From CAYFKJ01 sp964343605 (GTDB taxonomy: Bacteria > Pseudomonadota > Alphaproteobacteria > UBA2966): a stretch of 64,000 bases of DNA. A program made the translations under genes and the position numbers. The notes beneath the pieces are model-generated. The model saw only the letters and a list, made by a program, of their open reading frames with translations. It was not told the DNA's origin and ran no database searches. How positions within the stretch are numbered: the first letter of the stretch is position 1; each line of letters starts with the position of its first letter. The DNA lies in NCBI GenBank assembly GCA_964343605.1, contig CAYFKJ010000003.1, forward strand, positions 124,001 through 188,000, read 5' to 3'. This document shows positions 8,361-17,394 of this stretch, in pieces.

Positions 8361-9758
8361 ATGGCCGAATATTCGGACAATTTCTATAATACATTCGCGC
8401 GGGATGCCCTCAAGGGGCTGTCGTTATTTGGCACGGCCGGCAATCCCCTGCGCGAGGAGATGTTCGTCAGCTCGAGCCTGCCGGAAGCACGAATTCGCTT
8501 CCTGGTGGATGCCGATATTCCATCCACATACGAGGTCGAAAGCTACATCAAAAAGTTCGCCGACTTCGTTTCCGTATTCCTGATTGCCTCCCGGCTTGCC
8601 GAGGTACCGGTCCCACCTTCCATTGAAATCGAAAAGTACGTCGACCTTCTGATCAGGATTGTTGGCGGTTCCGGCGATGGCGAGGTGCCGCGCAAGCGGG
8701 AGGATATGCACTACAACCCCTCGCCCGCACTATCAGCCCAACTCGGAACTCCATTCATCGATTTCTGCGGGAGCTTCGCCGTTACCCTTATCGATTATCT
8801 CACTTATGCCGGCAAGGACAACATGTCAGCCGACGTTTCCGGGATGGCCAAGAGAGAAGTTCTGCAAATCCTGCATTTCCTGACCGACCCGGAAACCTTC
8901 ATCGAGGTTGATGAGAAAATCGGTTGGGCTTTCGTGAGCGGGAGCGACTGTGACGACGGCAAGGGAATTCCCATTCCGGATCAGCGGCACATCCTTCCGA
9001 CCGCCTGGGCTGTCACGGCGCTCGCCAGGGGGTGGGCCTTGTGCAAGGAACTGGGCGAAGAAGCAGAACTGCGGAAGAAGATCAAGGGCGAGATTCTCCC
9101 GAAGGCACTGGCCTGGATCGATACGCTGAAGACCGAGAACGGTCTTTACAAGATCTCGGCTGTCGAGCGCGATTTCGATTTGGTCGGCCACAATTTTGCC
9201 ACTGAAACGCTCATAACGATGTCAGACATGGAAATTCCGGGCTCGGTTGAGGAAAGCATCGAGGCGGTTGAGCGATTCACACAGCTTCTGGATGAAGACT
9301 ATCAAGGTACGTACGAAAATTTTGAAGCGAATATCGGATACCGGGTTTACGTGAAATCCAAGCCCGTAATTTCCTATGACGACAAAACGACATGGGCCCA
9401 CTGTCTTTCGACGTTGGCGCTGTCGTTCTCGGCGTTGGAAAAAAGGTCTGATGCGACCGAGGAATTGCGGGAAAAGCTACGAAATCACTGTGTCTCAATG
9501 GCCGATCAAATCATCAACGTTCGGCGAAACTCTGAGAGCGGCCTTTGGGATGAAAAATACCTCCAGATTCACTGGAACCTGGCGGCGGTCGAAGCCTTGT
9601 TGAGGCTGGAAAACTTCGTGAGCATCGAGCGCTACGAAATAAGCGACGAACACATCAGGTCGGCCGTCGCGCGTCTCATGGATAGCGTCGAATTTCAATC
9701 CTCGTTGGAGGAGCATTTGATCGGTGCGCTCAGCAGAGTTCGAAAAGTATCCAAATAG
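8361..9758 (+). CDS. Unknown helical (possibly alpha/alpha-toroid) protein, second gene of the cassette
   Basis: 465 residues, not recognised. The protein looks almost entirely helical and has recurring Trp/Ala/Leu helix starts: ILPTAWAVTALARGW, TTWAHCLSTLALSFSAL and QIHWNLAAVEALLRLE, which recall the inner helices of (alpha/alpha)6 toroids such as terpene cyclases and prenyltransferases. The usual DxDD or zinc-binding catalytic motifs of those enzymes were not found, so it may be a binding or scaffold protein. A GAGG ribosome site lies 5 bp before ATG 8361. It sits between the cysteine-cluster protein and the KGGVGR ATPase, suggesting one transcript and a shared function. The toroid reading is inference only. 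Confidence 0.7.
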   Translation: MAEYSDNFYNTFARDALKGLSLFGTAGNPLREEMFVSSSLPEARIRFLVDADIPSTYEVESYIKKFADFVSVFLIASRLAEVPVPPSIEIEKYVDLLIRIVGGSGDGEVPRKREDMHYNPSPALSAQLGTPFIDFCGSFAVTLIDYLTYAGKDNMSADVSGMAKREVLQILHFLTDPETFIEVDEKIGWAFVSGSDCDDGKGIPIPDQRHILPTAWAVTALARGWALCKELGEEAELRKKIKGEILPKALAWIDTLKTENGLYKISAVERDFDLVGHNFATETLITMSDMEIPGSVEESIEAVERFTQLLDEDYQGTYENFEANIGYRVYVKSKPVISYDDKTTWAHCLSTLALSFSALEKRSDATEELREKLRNHCVSMADQIINVRRNSESGLWDEKYLQIHWNLAAVEALLRLENFVSIERYEISDEHIRSAVARLMDSVEFQSSLEEHLIGALSRVRKVSK

Positions 9759-9809
9759 AAATTCGCTTCCCAAATAAAACCAAGAACAAAACGAATAGAG
9801 GTTCGGCTG

Positions 9810-10607
9810 ATGAAATACAAAATAGCGTTTCATAGTTATAAAGGCGGCGTTGGCCGGACCAAGGTAATGGTTGGCTTGGGCGCCATGCTCGCGCTTCAGG
9901 GGGTGCGCGTGGGCATGCTGGACTTCGACCTGGATTCGTCGGGACTGGCGACAATCTTCGGACACAGCAATGACGACTTGGGGGACCGGGAGCTTCTCAG
10001 CATCCTGCAGCATGCGAATCCCAGCGTTTTGCCCGATTCGATCATCAACGTCACCGATTACGTTCAGGCGAAATCGGGGAAAACCGTCAATGGCCACGGC
10101 TGCCTGAAATACGTTCCGACAATTTCCGACCCCGATGCATCCGACAACATCACCTTCTCAAGCCCCATGCGCTATGCCGTTGACGAGATATTCGAGGCGC
10201 TGGTGACCGACAATGGCATCGATTTGCTGCTGGTGGATCTGAAACCGGGTTATTCGCCGTCATCCGCACTTATTTTTCCCCTTGTGAACCGCGGTGTCGT
10301 TGTGACCCGCCTGGACCACCAAAATATCGAGGGCTTGTCGTCCACGGTACCGATCATGATCGAAAAGGATCTGGACCCGTTTCTGGTCGTAAATATGGTT
10401 CCAAATCTTGGCGAGAACGACAAAAGGGCCGAAGAGCGAATAAAGATCTTGGAAAAAGCGACGAACAGCAAAGTAAAGATCAGAATTGATTACGATCCCT
10501 TGAGCGTGTTCGAGAATGATGTCGAGGCCTGCTCAAGGGAAGATTCTTCGATGTACAAGGGACTGCAGACACTTTCGATCTTCGTTCAGGACCTGGTCAA
10601 TTCGTGA
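9810..10607 (+). CDS. KGGVGR-motif variant ParA/MinD-like ATPase, third gene of the cassette
   Basis: 265 residues. The N terminus carries a deviant Walker A, KGGVGRT at 11-17, with Arg in place of the usual second Lys; GMLDFDLDSSGLATIF (35-50) is the Walker A' region and LLLVDLKPGYSPSSA the Walker B with a following switch. This places it in the SIMIBI class with MinD/ParA, in the KGGVGR subgroup known mainly from multigene signalling or conflict loci rather than from chromosome partitioning. No ParB gene or parS-like repeats accompany it. GAGG lies 9 bp before the ATG. It likely acts as a nucleotide-dependent switch for its neighbours; that is inference. Confidence 0.88.
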   Translation: MKYKIAFHSYKGGVGRTKVMVGLGAMLALQGVRVGMLDFDLDSSGLATIFGHSNDDLGDRELLSILQHANPSVLPDSIINVTDYVQAKSGKTVNGHGCLKYVPTISDPDASDNITFSSPMRYAVDEIFEALVTDNGIDLLLVDLKPGYSPSSALIFPLVNRGVVVTRLDHQNIEGLSSTVPIMIEKDLDPFLVVNMVPNLGENDKRAEERIKILEKATNSKVKIRIDYDPLSVFENDVEACSREDSSMYKGLQTLSIFVQDLVNS

Positions 10608-10650
10608 GGCATTGACCTGATTCGGATCTTCTTCGAGGAGAGCGTGCCAT

Positions 10651-12237
10651 ATGAATGACGATACCTTTCAGCACTCGTTTCAGAACGCAAACCGAACCTA
10701 TTACGATCCATTGTACGAGGTGGTACTGGTAACCGACCCCAGTTCGTCGACCGGCGAACGAGGATCATTTTGGGGGCGGAACCGGGTTCGCAAACATGCC
10801 TCGATAACCCACGACAGATTTCTGTCCATTGTCGACAGCTACGAATTCAGCCGCATGAACTTTCTTCACCAGGCCGGATTCGTCTGGCTGATTTTTCCCT
10901 CCGCCACGCACACCAGATTTGCCCATGCGCTGGGTTGTTGGCACCTTTCAGACCTTGCTTCCGACAACGTCATCGTCAATCGAAAAATCGATGAAAACAA
11001 AGGAGCCAGCTCGGATTTGTTGCGGTTGAGCGAATTGCTCACCCATGCGGGGATAAAGGAAGAATTTCATTTGGCCCTGCTTCTCCATGATATCGGGCAC
11101 TTCCCGTTTTCCCACGTCATCGAGAACAATCTGTTGCTCGGCCAACGTTACCCCGATCAGGATCAGACGAAAGGCATCATCCTCAATCACGAAACCATCG
11201 GCACCAGCCTGATCCAGGGTGAAAACAAAGTGAGCGAGCTTTTCAGCGAGTACATTCGGCGAAAAATCGGCGACGATTTCGACAAGTCGAAGATTTTGTC
11301 GAATTGCCTCAAGGAGGCGGGGGAGACCATCGATCAAAAACTGATCTCCCACCTCATTTCACCAAAGCAAAACGGATATGTCTCGAAGACCTACAAGAAC
11401 GATCTCAGGTTCATCAACGGATTACACGATCTGGTTTCCGGGGTCATCGATCTGGATCGTATCGATCATTACCGCCGGGATTCCTTTTTTACATCGATTA
11501 GAACCGGCGAATTCAACGTCATCGGCCTGATCCTGAACATGGCGATGCTCGACGGTGAGGATCCAAATCGCTACCAAACCCAACTCATGGACGACGGCAT
11601 TGAACATGCCTTCCAAATTCTCTATGCGAAATCGAGCCTTACCAGGACGGTATTCCACCACGAACACAATCTCGCTTACGAAATAATGCTCAACAGGGCG
11701 ATCAACCTTCATTGGGACGTTGCCGACGACCACTTTCGAACATTCTTGCCGTTTTACGACGACATGGAGCTTCTTCAAACGCTTCTGCACTCCAGCAACG
11801 CCGAGGCGTCCCGACTGATCCAGCGGATCCAACTGAGAATTCCGTTCCGCGGTATCGGTAAGTTTTGCGTCGACGAAGCGACCTTCGAAAGCCTGGAAGG
11901 GGAAACCGCTTTTGAGAGGCGAAACGACTTCTATGAAAGATTCAGGAAGCAGCTAAAGACGCAAGGGAAGACCGAAGAGGACGTCGCGCTGAGGCTGGAC
12001 AAGCAATTTGGCAAAAGCGTTCAGAGCCTGGAATGGATGGATCTCGCTAAAATTCTGGACAAGAACGAGTCGCCGCTCGACAAGATGCAGGGACATCTCA
12101 AGTTCATCGATTTCATCAGGGATCTCGGAGACATAGCAACCCGGACGTTTTGGATCTACTCCACCGAGGACGATGCCGGCAACGCGAAAGAGCTGGAAGT
12201 TCTAGCGACGCAGATCGGCGGAAAAAAGATCAGTTGA
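10651..12237 (+). CDS. HD-domain phosphohydrolase of the SAMHD1/dGTPase (YwfO-like) type, fourth gene of the cassette
   Basis: 528 residues. Metal-site motifs of an HD-domain nucleotide triphosphohydrolase are complete: THTRFAHALG (H87, R89, H92), LLHDIGHFPFSH (H146, D147, H150) and the distal aspartates in GVIDLDRIDHYRRD (264-277), a combination typical of SAMHD1, YwfO and dGTPases and not of SpoT. The remaining C-terminal half is helical and unrecognised. The expected reaction is hydrolysis of (deoxy)nucleotide triphosphates to nucleosides and triphosphate. The site GAGGAGAG precedes ATG 10651. Being encoded with a KGGVGR ATPase suggests regulated nucleotide hydrolysis, perhaps in phage defence or stress; this is inferred, not shown. 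Confidence 0.87.
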   Translation: MNDDTFQHSFQNANRTYYDPLYEVVLVTDPSSSTGERGSFWGRNRVRKHASITHDRFLSIVDSYEFSRMNFLHQAGFVWLIFPSATHTRFAHALGCWHLSDLASDNVIVNRKIDENKGASSDLLRLSELLTHAGIKEEFHLALLLHDIGHFPFSHVIENNLLLGQRYPDQDQTKGIILNHETIGTSLIQGENKVSELFSEYIRRKIGDDFDKSKILSNCLKEAGETIDQKLISHLISPKQNGYVSKTYKNDLRFINGLHDLVSGVIDLDRIDHYRRDSFFTSIRTGEFNVIGLILNMAMLDGEDPNRYQTQLMDDGIEHAFQILYAKSSLTRTVFHHEHNLAYEIMLNRAINLHWDVADDHFRTFLPFYDDMELLQTLLHSSNAEASRLIQRIQLRIPFRGIGKFCVDEATFESLEGETAFERRNDFYERFRKQLKTQGKTEEDVALRLDKQFGKSVQSLEWMDLAKILDKNESPLDKMQGHLKFIDFIRDLGDIATRTFWIYSTEDDAGNAKELEVLATQIGGKKIS

Positions 12238-12315
12238 GCGGGACACGGGTTGTCGACCGCCTCGTCTTACCCCGCTGGATCAGGCTCAGCATTTTCGCGC
12301 CGACTTAGGAGGTCG

Positions 12316-13071
12316 CTAAAATCCGTGTTTCTTCTTGAGCTCCCGATAGGCGTCTGATTGGAGAAACTCCCTCAGCGCGGCATCCAGTGATTTTCTGAAG
12401 TTCACGACATCCGGTAATTTCTTTGATATGCCCATGAAGACCGGCAAGCTCACGCTAGGCGGATCCAAAACCAGCATTTTGCTGGTATCTATGCCTTCCT
12501 TGCGCGCTTCAAAAAAGAATGTGGACGGATTTTGCACGGCGATTTGCACGCGCCTTTTGGCAAGCATGCGCACCTGGGCGGACACCGAATTCACAAACAC
12601 CTTGTCGAGGGATTGGGCGGTGTCAAATCTGTCGCCGTGGGTCCATCCCCGCATCGCGGCCACGCGCCGGCCACTTAACGAAGCCATTGTGCCATCGTAG
12701 GGAATCTTGGAATCACGCAAGACGATGAAGGCGTGGTCTTCGTTAATGTGCGGCACGGTCGTGAATTCGGCGATTTTCAAACGTTCGGACGTCGGCGACC
12801 AGTTGGGATGAATATCGATTTCGCCACGCTCCAACATCACGATTAGCCGGGCCATGGGAACACTCTTGACCGACACGACCTTGTGCCCGAGCTTCTTCAG
12901 AACTGCCCGCGCCACATCCAGGCTCAAGCCCTGCCAACCGGATTCCCCTTGGTAGAAGAACGGCGCCATCTCGCCCGCCATGGCGATGCGGATCTCCCGC
13001 GCCGCCGCGTTTCCGGCCTGAACCACGTAGCTGCTGAAAACAAAGGCAAAAACGAAGCAACGCCACATCAC
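12316..13071 (-). CDS. Periplasmic solute-binding protein, family 3 (orphan)
   Basis: 251 residues starting with a signal peptide (MMWRCFVFAFVFSSYVVQA, cleavage probably after NAA). The body has the family-3 pattern: IRIAMAGEMAPFF, SLDVARAVLKKLGHKV, GEIDIHPNWSPTSERL, RRVAAMRGWTHG. Such proteins bind amino acids or related small polar ligands in the periplasm. No permease or ATPase gene is adjacent, so it may serve a distant transporter, a sensor, or be an orphan binding protein. It lies 30 bp downstream of the CoA ligase on the same strand but need not belong to that operon. Confidence 0.82.
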   Translation of the reverse strand: MMWRCFVFAFVFSSYVVQAGNAAAREIRIAMAGEMAPFFYQGESGWQGLSLDVARAVLKKLGHKVVSVKSVPMARLIVMLERGEIDIHPNWSPTSERLKIAEFTTVPHINEDHAFIVLRDSKIPYDGTMASLSGRRVAAMRGWTHGDRFDTAQSLDKVFVNSVSAQVRMLAKRRVQIAVQNPSTFFFEARKEGIDTSKMLVLDPPSVSLPVFMGISKKLPDVVNFRKSLDAALREFLQSDAYRELKKKHGF

Positions 13072-13101
13072 GCAATCCCCCCGTCTATGTTGGCAGGTTA
13101 G

Positions 13102-14763
13102 TTAGCCTGCTGCCATCTCCCTCAGCTTAAACCTTTGCAGCTTGCCGGTCTCCGTGCGCGGCATGTCGTCGAGGAATTCGATGGCGCGGGGATATTTGTA
13201 GGGGGCGATCTCGGCTTTGACGAAATCCTGCAGTTCCTTGACCGTACCGTCGCCCGCCTCCGCGCCGTCGCGCAATGTGACGTACGCCTTGACGATGAAA
13301 CCGCGTTCCGCGTCGGGAGCGGCAACGACCCCGCATTCCGCGACCTTGGGGTGGTCCAGCAGACAGGCCTCGACCTCCGGCCCCGAGATGTTGTAGCCGG
13401 CGGAGATGATCATGTCATCGGTGCGGGCCTGGAACCAGAAGTAGCCTTCCTCGTCCATCATGTAGGCGTCCCCTGAGAGGTTCCAGCCGTCCTGGACGTA
13501 GGCGGTCTGGCGCTCCTCGTTGTCGAGGTAGCGGCAACCCGTCGGGCCCTTGACGGCAAGCCGACCGACCGTGCCCGGCGCGGCCTCGTTGCCGTCGTCG
13601 TCGATCACGCGGGCCTGGTAGCCGGGAATGGGCTTGCCCGTGGCGCCTGGATGAATGTCGTCGCCGGACGTGGCGATGAAGATGTGCAGCATCTCGGTGG
13701 CGCCGAGGCCGTCGATGATCTTGATGCCCGTCGCCTTCTCCCAGCCTTGGAATGTGGGCAGCGGCAGGGTCTCACCGGCGCTCACGCATTTCTTCAACGA
13801 ACTGACGTCGTGATCGGCGACAAGGTCCGTCATGACGCGAAAGGCGGTGGGCGCGGTGAAGCACACCGTCGCCCGGTGCTTCTCGATGATCCCCATCAGG
13901 ACGTCGGGCGCCGGACCCTCGCACAGGGCCGTCGAGGCGCCGGCATGCATGGCGAACGTCACCATGGCCCCGAGCCCGAAGGTGAAGGCGATGGGCGGCG
14001 AGCCGCAGAAGATGTCGTTCTGGTCGGGCTTGAGGATGTAGCGCGAGAAGCAATCATTGATCGCCATGATGTCGCGGTGGAAGTGCATGCAGCCCTTGGC
14101 CGGGCCGGTGGTGCCCGATGTGAAGGCGATCAGGCAAACGTCGTCCCAGGCCGTATCCACGGTCTCGAAGGCAGTGGGTTTGGTTGCCGCCAGGGCGTCG
14201 AGCGTGCCGGCGGTTTCGTCCTGTCCCAGGTTACCGAAGTAAAGAACGCGTTTGAGGTTGGCGGAGCGCTCCAGCGTCGTTTCCATTTCGTCGGCCAGCC
14301 GGTTGTCGCACAGGCCGACTTCGACGACGGCCTTTTCCGTGATGTAGGTGAGCTCCTTGGCCCGCAGCAGCGGCATGGTGGCGACGGCAACGGCGCCGAC
14401 TTTCATGACGGCGAACCAGGCGGCGACGTACATGGGATTGTTGGGTGAACGCATCAGCACCCGGTTGCCCGGCACGACGCCCAGTTCGTCCACCAGCACG
14501 TGGGCGATCTGGTTGGCCTTGGCCAGCAGGTCGTTGTAGCTCCAGGTTGCGCCTTCGAAATGGATGACGGGACGGTCGCCGTGAACCACGGCCTGCTTGT
14601 CGAGCAATTCAGCTGCACAGTTCATGCGGTCGGAATAGGCAGCAAGCTCCGGCACGCTCTGCCAGTCCATCTCCGGCCATTGATCGGCGGGCGGCAGGTG
14701 GTCGCGTGAGAAGGTGTCAACGTGGGCGGATGGAATGCCGGAAGGCGTGAGATTTTCAGACAT
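13102..14763 (-). CDS. Benzoate-CoA ligase family enzyme, 2-aminobenzoate-CoA ligase-like
   Basis: 553 residues. ATP-binding P-loop FTSGTTGPAKG at 214-224, adenylate motif GLGATEM, hinge QARTDDMI and the catalytic lysine in TGKLQR (K541) are all present. The overall pattern resembles 2-aminobenzoate-CoA ligases (AbmG) and other aryl-CoA ligases, which make an aryl-CoA from the free acid, ATP and CoA. It overlaps the upstream flavin oxidoreductase gene by 8 bp, in an operon that also has an acyl-CoA dehydrogenase, hydratase, MarR and SDR. The exact acid (anthranilate, another aromatic, or alicyclic) cannot be read from sequence, because the aminobenzoyl-CoA monooxygenase expected for anthranilate is absent. 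Confidence 0.85.
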   Translation of the reverse strand: MSENLTPSGIPSAHVDTFSRDHLPPADQWPEMDWQSVPELAAYSDRMNCAAELLDKQAVVHGDRPVIHFEGATWSYNDLLAKANQIAHVLVDELGVVPGNRVLMRSPNNPMYVAAWFAVMKVGAVAVATMPLLRAKELTYITEKAVVEVGLCDNRLADEMETTLERSANLKRVLYFGNLGQDETAGTLDALAATKPTAFETVDTAWDDVCLIAFTSGTTGPAKGCMHFHRDIMAINDCFSRYILKPDQNDIFCGSPPIAFTFGLGAMVTFAMHAGASTALCEGPAPDVLMGIIEKHRATVCFTAPTAFRVMTDLVADHDVSSLKKCVSAGETLPLPTFQGWEKATGIKIIDGLGATEMLHIFIATSGDDIHPGATGKPIPGYQARVIDDDGNEAAPGTVGRLAVKGPTGCRYLDNEERQTAYVQDGWNLSGDAYMMDEEGYFWFQARTDDMIISAGYNISGPEVEACLLDHPKVAECGVVAAPDAERGFIVKAYVTLRDGAEAGDGTVKELQDFVKAEIAPYKYPRAIEFLDDMPRTETGKLQRFKLREMAAG

Positions 14764-16216
14764 GGCTGGCGGTTCTTTCGCTGGCGTAATCCGGAATGGG
14801 CGGCGTAATACTCACGGCATTGCTGGGCGGACTGGCCCGGCCGTCCGAACCGACGGCCCGGACGTAATAGGTGTAGCCGATCCCGCCGAGCGCGAGGGGA
14901 TCGGTGTAGTGCGATTTCTTGACGGCCTCGACGCAGGTGACATCGCCGTTTTCCTCGGCCCGGTAGATGTCGTAGATGCGCGTATCGGCGCCCTCCGCCG
15001 GGCTCCAGGAAAGCTTGACCCGGCCCTTGACGTCCATCACGGCCTCCAGGGCGCCCTGATCGGCGCCCCAATGCGGCGCCGTGCCGTGGGGATCGTCGTC
15101 GGGCGCTTGGTGGCGTCCCTTGGGCCAGAGGAAGCAGTTGACCTCGCGGAAGCTGCCGTCGAGTTGTTTGCAGACGTTGCAGTAGATGCATTTCACGATG
15201 TCGTCGGCCCGGTCCTGCATGACCTTGGCGACCCAGTCGGGATCGGCCAGCAATTGGCGCGCCATACCGATGATGTCGGCCCGCCCGTCCTGCAGCAGAC
15301 CCTCGGCTTCTTCGGGCCGGCTGATCTTGCCGACGCTCACGACGGGCACGTCGAAGCCGTGACCGTTGATATATTCCTTGATGGCGGCGGGCAGGTGGGC
15401 GTTTGGCAGGGCGGGGTACCAGTCGCCCGGCATGCAGCGGTCGCCCGAATAGCCGGTATATGGATAAAGCGGCTGACCTTCGCGCGGCACGGCGTCCTCG
15501 AACTTTCCGCCCACCGACAACGAGATATAATCCACGCCCAACTGCGCCATGCGCAGCGCGATGGGCTTGGCGTCTTCCACCGTGTAGCCGTCGCGCACGA
15601 CCTCTTCCGCCAAAAAACGAACGCCGACGGGGAAGTCTTGGCCGACGCACTCGCGGATCTTGGTCATGACGCGGCCGAACATGTGGAGGCGGCCCTCCAG
15701 CGTTCGCCCGGTGTAGTCGTCGCGCCGGTGGTTGTGCCGCGAAAGGAACGACGACAGCGTGTAGGCATGGGCGGAATGGATTTCGACGCCGTCATATCCG
15801 GCCTCGCGGGCGCGGACGGCGGCGTGGCCGAATTCATCGACGATCCGGTCGATATCGCCGACATCCAGCATGTCGACGGTCTGCCGCCAGCCCGAACGCG
15901 CCACCTTCATGAAATGAATGATCTGCGGCACGATCTTGGACGGCCCTTCGTCGTGAACCCGCTTGGTCAGTTCGCGATGGCCGGGGATGAATTTGTCGTC
16001 CGACAGTCTTAACAAAGGCCCCGACTTGCTGCCGTGGACGGCGCAGGCCTCCACGACGATCAGGCCGACGCCACCGCGGGCAAAGCGTACGTAGCGCTCC
16101 ATCACCGCATCGTTGACGAATCCGTCTTCGCCCGACAACCGCGTCACCATCGCCGGGACCAGCACCCGGTTGGGGATTGTGATGGTGTTGATGTCGAGCG
16201 GTTCGAGTAGTTTCAT
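14756..16216 (-). CDS. Old Yellow Enzyme family FMN oxidoreductase with Cys cluster and C-terminal FN3-like domain
   Basis: 486 residues from ATG 16216 (a TTG three codons upstream is possible). The first 340 residues form the FMN barrel: IPNRVLVPAM, VGLIVVEACAVH, the EIHSAHAYTLSSF active-site strand and ADIIGMARQLLADPDW. A cysteine set C343-x2-C346-x2-C349-x11-C361 follows, like the 4Fe-4S loop of 2,4-dienoyl-CoA reductases, though spacing of the third Cys differs by one. Instead of the FAD/NADPH domains of those enzymes the tail (about 380-475) reads like a fibronectin type III domain (VKLSWSPAEGADTRIYDIYR; YTYYVRAVGSDGRAS). It probably reduces an enoyl- or dienoyl-CoA intermediate in this operon; inferred. 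Confidence 0.85.
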   Translation of the reverse strand: MKLLEPLDINTITIPNRVLVPAMVTRLSGEDGFVNDAVMERYVRFARGGVGLIVVEACAVHGSKSGPLLRLSDDKFIPGHRELTKRVHDEGPSKIVPQIIHFMKVARSGWRQTVDMLDVGDIDRIVDEFGHAAVRAREAGYDGVEIHSAHAYTLSSFLSRHNHRRDDYTGRTLEGRLHMFGRVMTKIRECVGQDFPVGVRFLAEEVVRDGYTVEDAKPIALRMAQLGVDYISLSVGGKFEDAVPREGQPLYPYTGYSGDRCMPGDWYPALPNAHLPAAIKEYINGHGFDVPVVSVGKISRPEEAEGLLQDGRADIIGMARQLLADPDWVAKVMQDRADDIVKCIYCNVCKQLDGSFREVNCFLWPKGRHQAPDDDPHGTAPHWGADQGALEAVMDVKGRVKLSWSPAEGADTRIYDIYRAEENGDVTCVEAVKKSHYTDPLALGGIGYTYYVRAVGSDGRASPPSNAVSITPPIPDYASERTASHV

Positions 16217-16226
16217 GTCGGTCAAC

Positions 16227-17393
16227 CTACGGCGTATCCTTGATCACCTGGCTGGCGATGACAATTTTCTGGATTTCAGTGGTTCCCTCGTAGATGCGCA
16301 ACGCCCGAATTTCGCGATAGAGCCGTTCCACCGGCGTGCCGCGCAGCACGCCCGTCCCGCCGAACAGCTGGACCGCCTCGTCGATCACCTTCTGGGCGGC
16401 TTCGGTAGCGTACATCTTCGCCATCGCCGCCTCCCGCGTGACGCGGTCGGCAACGCAGTCCTTGGTCCAGGCGGCGCGGTAAATCAGCAACGCGGCGGCG
16501 TCGATCTCCGTCGCCATGTCGGCCAGCTTGCCCTGGGTGAACTGATAATCCGCAATGGGACGGCCAAACGCTTCCCGCGCCTTGACCCGCGCCACCGCCT
16601 CGTCGAGGGCTCGACGGGCGAAGCCGAGCGAGGCCGCGCCCACCGTAGAGCGGAAGATATCAAGCGTCGACATGGCGACCTTGAAGCCGTCGCCGATCTC
16701 TCCCAACATCTGGCTTGCCGGCACCCGGCAGTCCTTGAATGTTACCGTGCCCAAAGGATGGGGAGCGATCACCTCGAGGTGTTCGGTGACCTCCAAGCCC
16801 GGCGTGTCGGTATCGACCACGAAGGCCGTAAGTCCCCGCGCGCCGTCGTCCGACGTGCGGGCGAAGACGACGTACTGATCGGCGATGCCGGCGTTGGAGA
16901 TAAACGTTTTCTCGCCGTTGATGACGAAGTCGCCGCCTTCCTGTGTCGCAGAGGTGGTCAACGCGCCGGCGTCCGAGCCCGCGCCGGGTTCGGTCAGGGC
17001 GAAGGCCGCGACACGCTCACCGGCGCGCACGGCGGGGAGATACCGGCTCTTGATCTCGTCGCTGCCGAACAGCGAGATCGATCCCGTGCCGAGGCCTTGC
17101 ATAGCGAAGGCGAAGTCGGCCAGCCCCGAAGTGCGGCCAAGGATTTCCCGGCAGAGGCAGAGCGACCGCACGTCAAGCTTCTCGTGAACCCCTCCGTATT
17201 CGGCGGGAACCACGAATTTCAGCCACTCGTCTTCCGCCAGCATGCGGACGAACTTTCGCGACAGTGCGAAGACGTCTTTCTCGTCGTCCTCGAACGGCGC
17301 GATCTCGCGCGCCGTCCAGGCGGTCAGTTCCTCGGCGAGGCGGCGGTGGCCGTCATCGAAGAACGGCCAGTTGAGATAGCTGGTATCGGCCAC
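16227..17393 (-). CDS. Acyl-CoA dehydrogenase
   Basis: 388 residues from GTG 17393, which follows a GGGA ribosome site; in-frame codons upstream extend into the hydratase gene and are unlikely to be used. Signature regions include FALTEPGAGSDAGAL (FAD and substrate contact), GEKTFISNAGIADQYVV, and the C-terminal QLFGGTGVLRGTPVERLYREIRALRIYEGTTEIQ, with the glutamate of YEGTTE at the usual catalytic-base region. It oxidises an acyl-CoA to the 2-enoyl-CoA, passing electrons to ETF. Tight packing with the enoyl-CoA hydratase, SDR and CoA ligase indicates beta-oxidation of the acid activated by that ligase. Confidence 0.92.
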   Translation of the reverse strand: MADTSYLNWPFFDDGHRRLAEELTAWTAREIAPFEDDEKDVFALSRKFVRMLAEDEWLKFVVPAEYGGVHEKLDVRSLCLCREILGRTSGLADFAFAMQGLGTGSISLFGSDEIKSRYLPAVRAGERVAAFALTEPGAGSDAGALTTSATQEGGDFVINGEKTFISNAGIADQYVVFARTSDDGARGLTAFVVDTDTPGLEVTEHLEVIAPHPLGTVTFKDCRVPASQMLGEIGDGFKVAMSTLDIFRSTVGAASLGFARRALDEAVARVKAREAFGRPIADYQFTQGKLADMATEIDAAALLIYRAAWTKDCVADRVTREAAMAKMYATEAAQKVIDEAVQLFGGTGVLRGTPVERLYREIRALRIYEGTTEIQKIVIASQVIKDTP

Positions 17394-17394
17394 G

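Noticed and set aside
9810..10607. Plasmid-type partition locus
   Set aside because: The ParA-like gene lacks a ParB partner, repeats and a replication gene; the KGGVGR motif places it in another subgroup.
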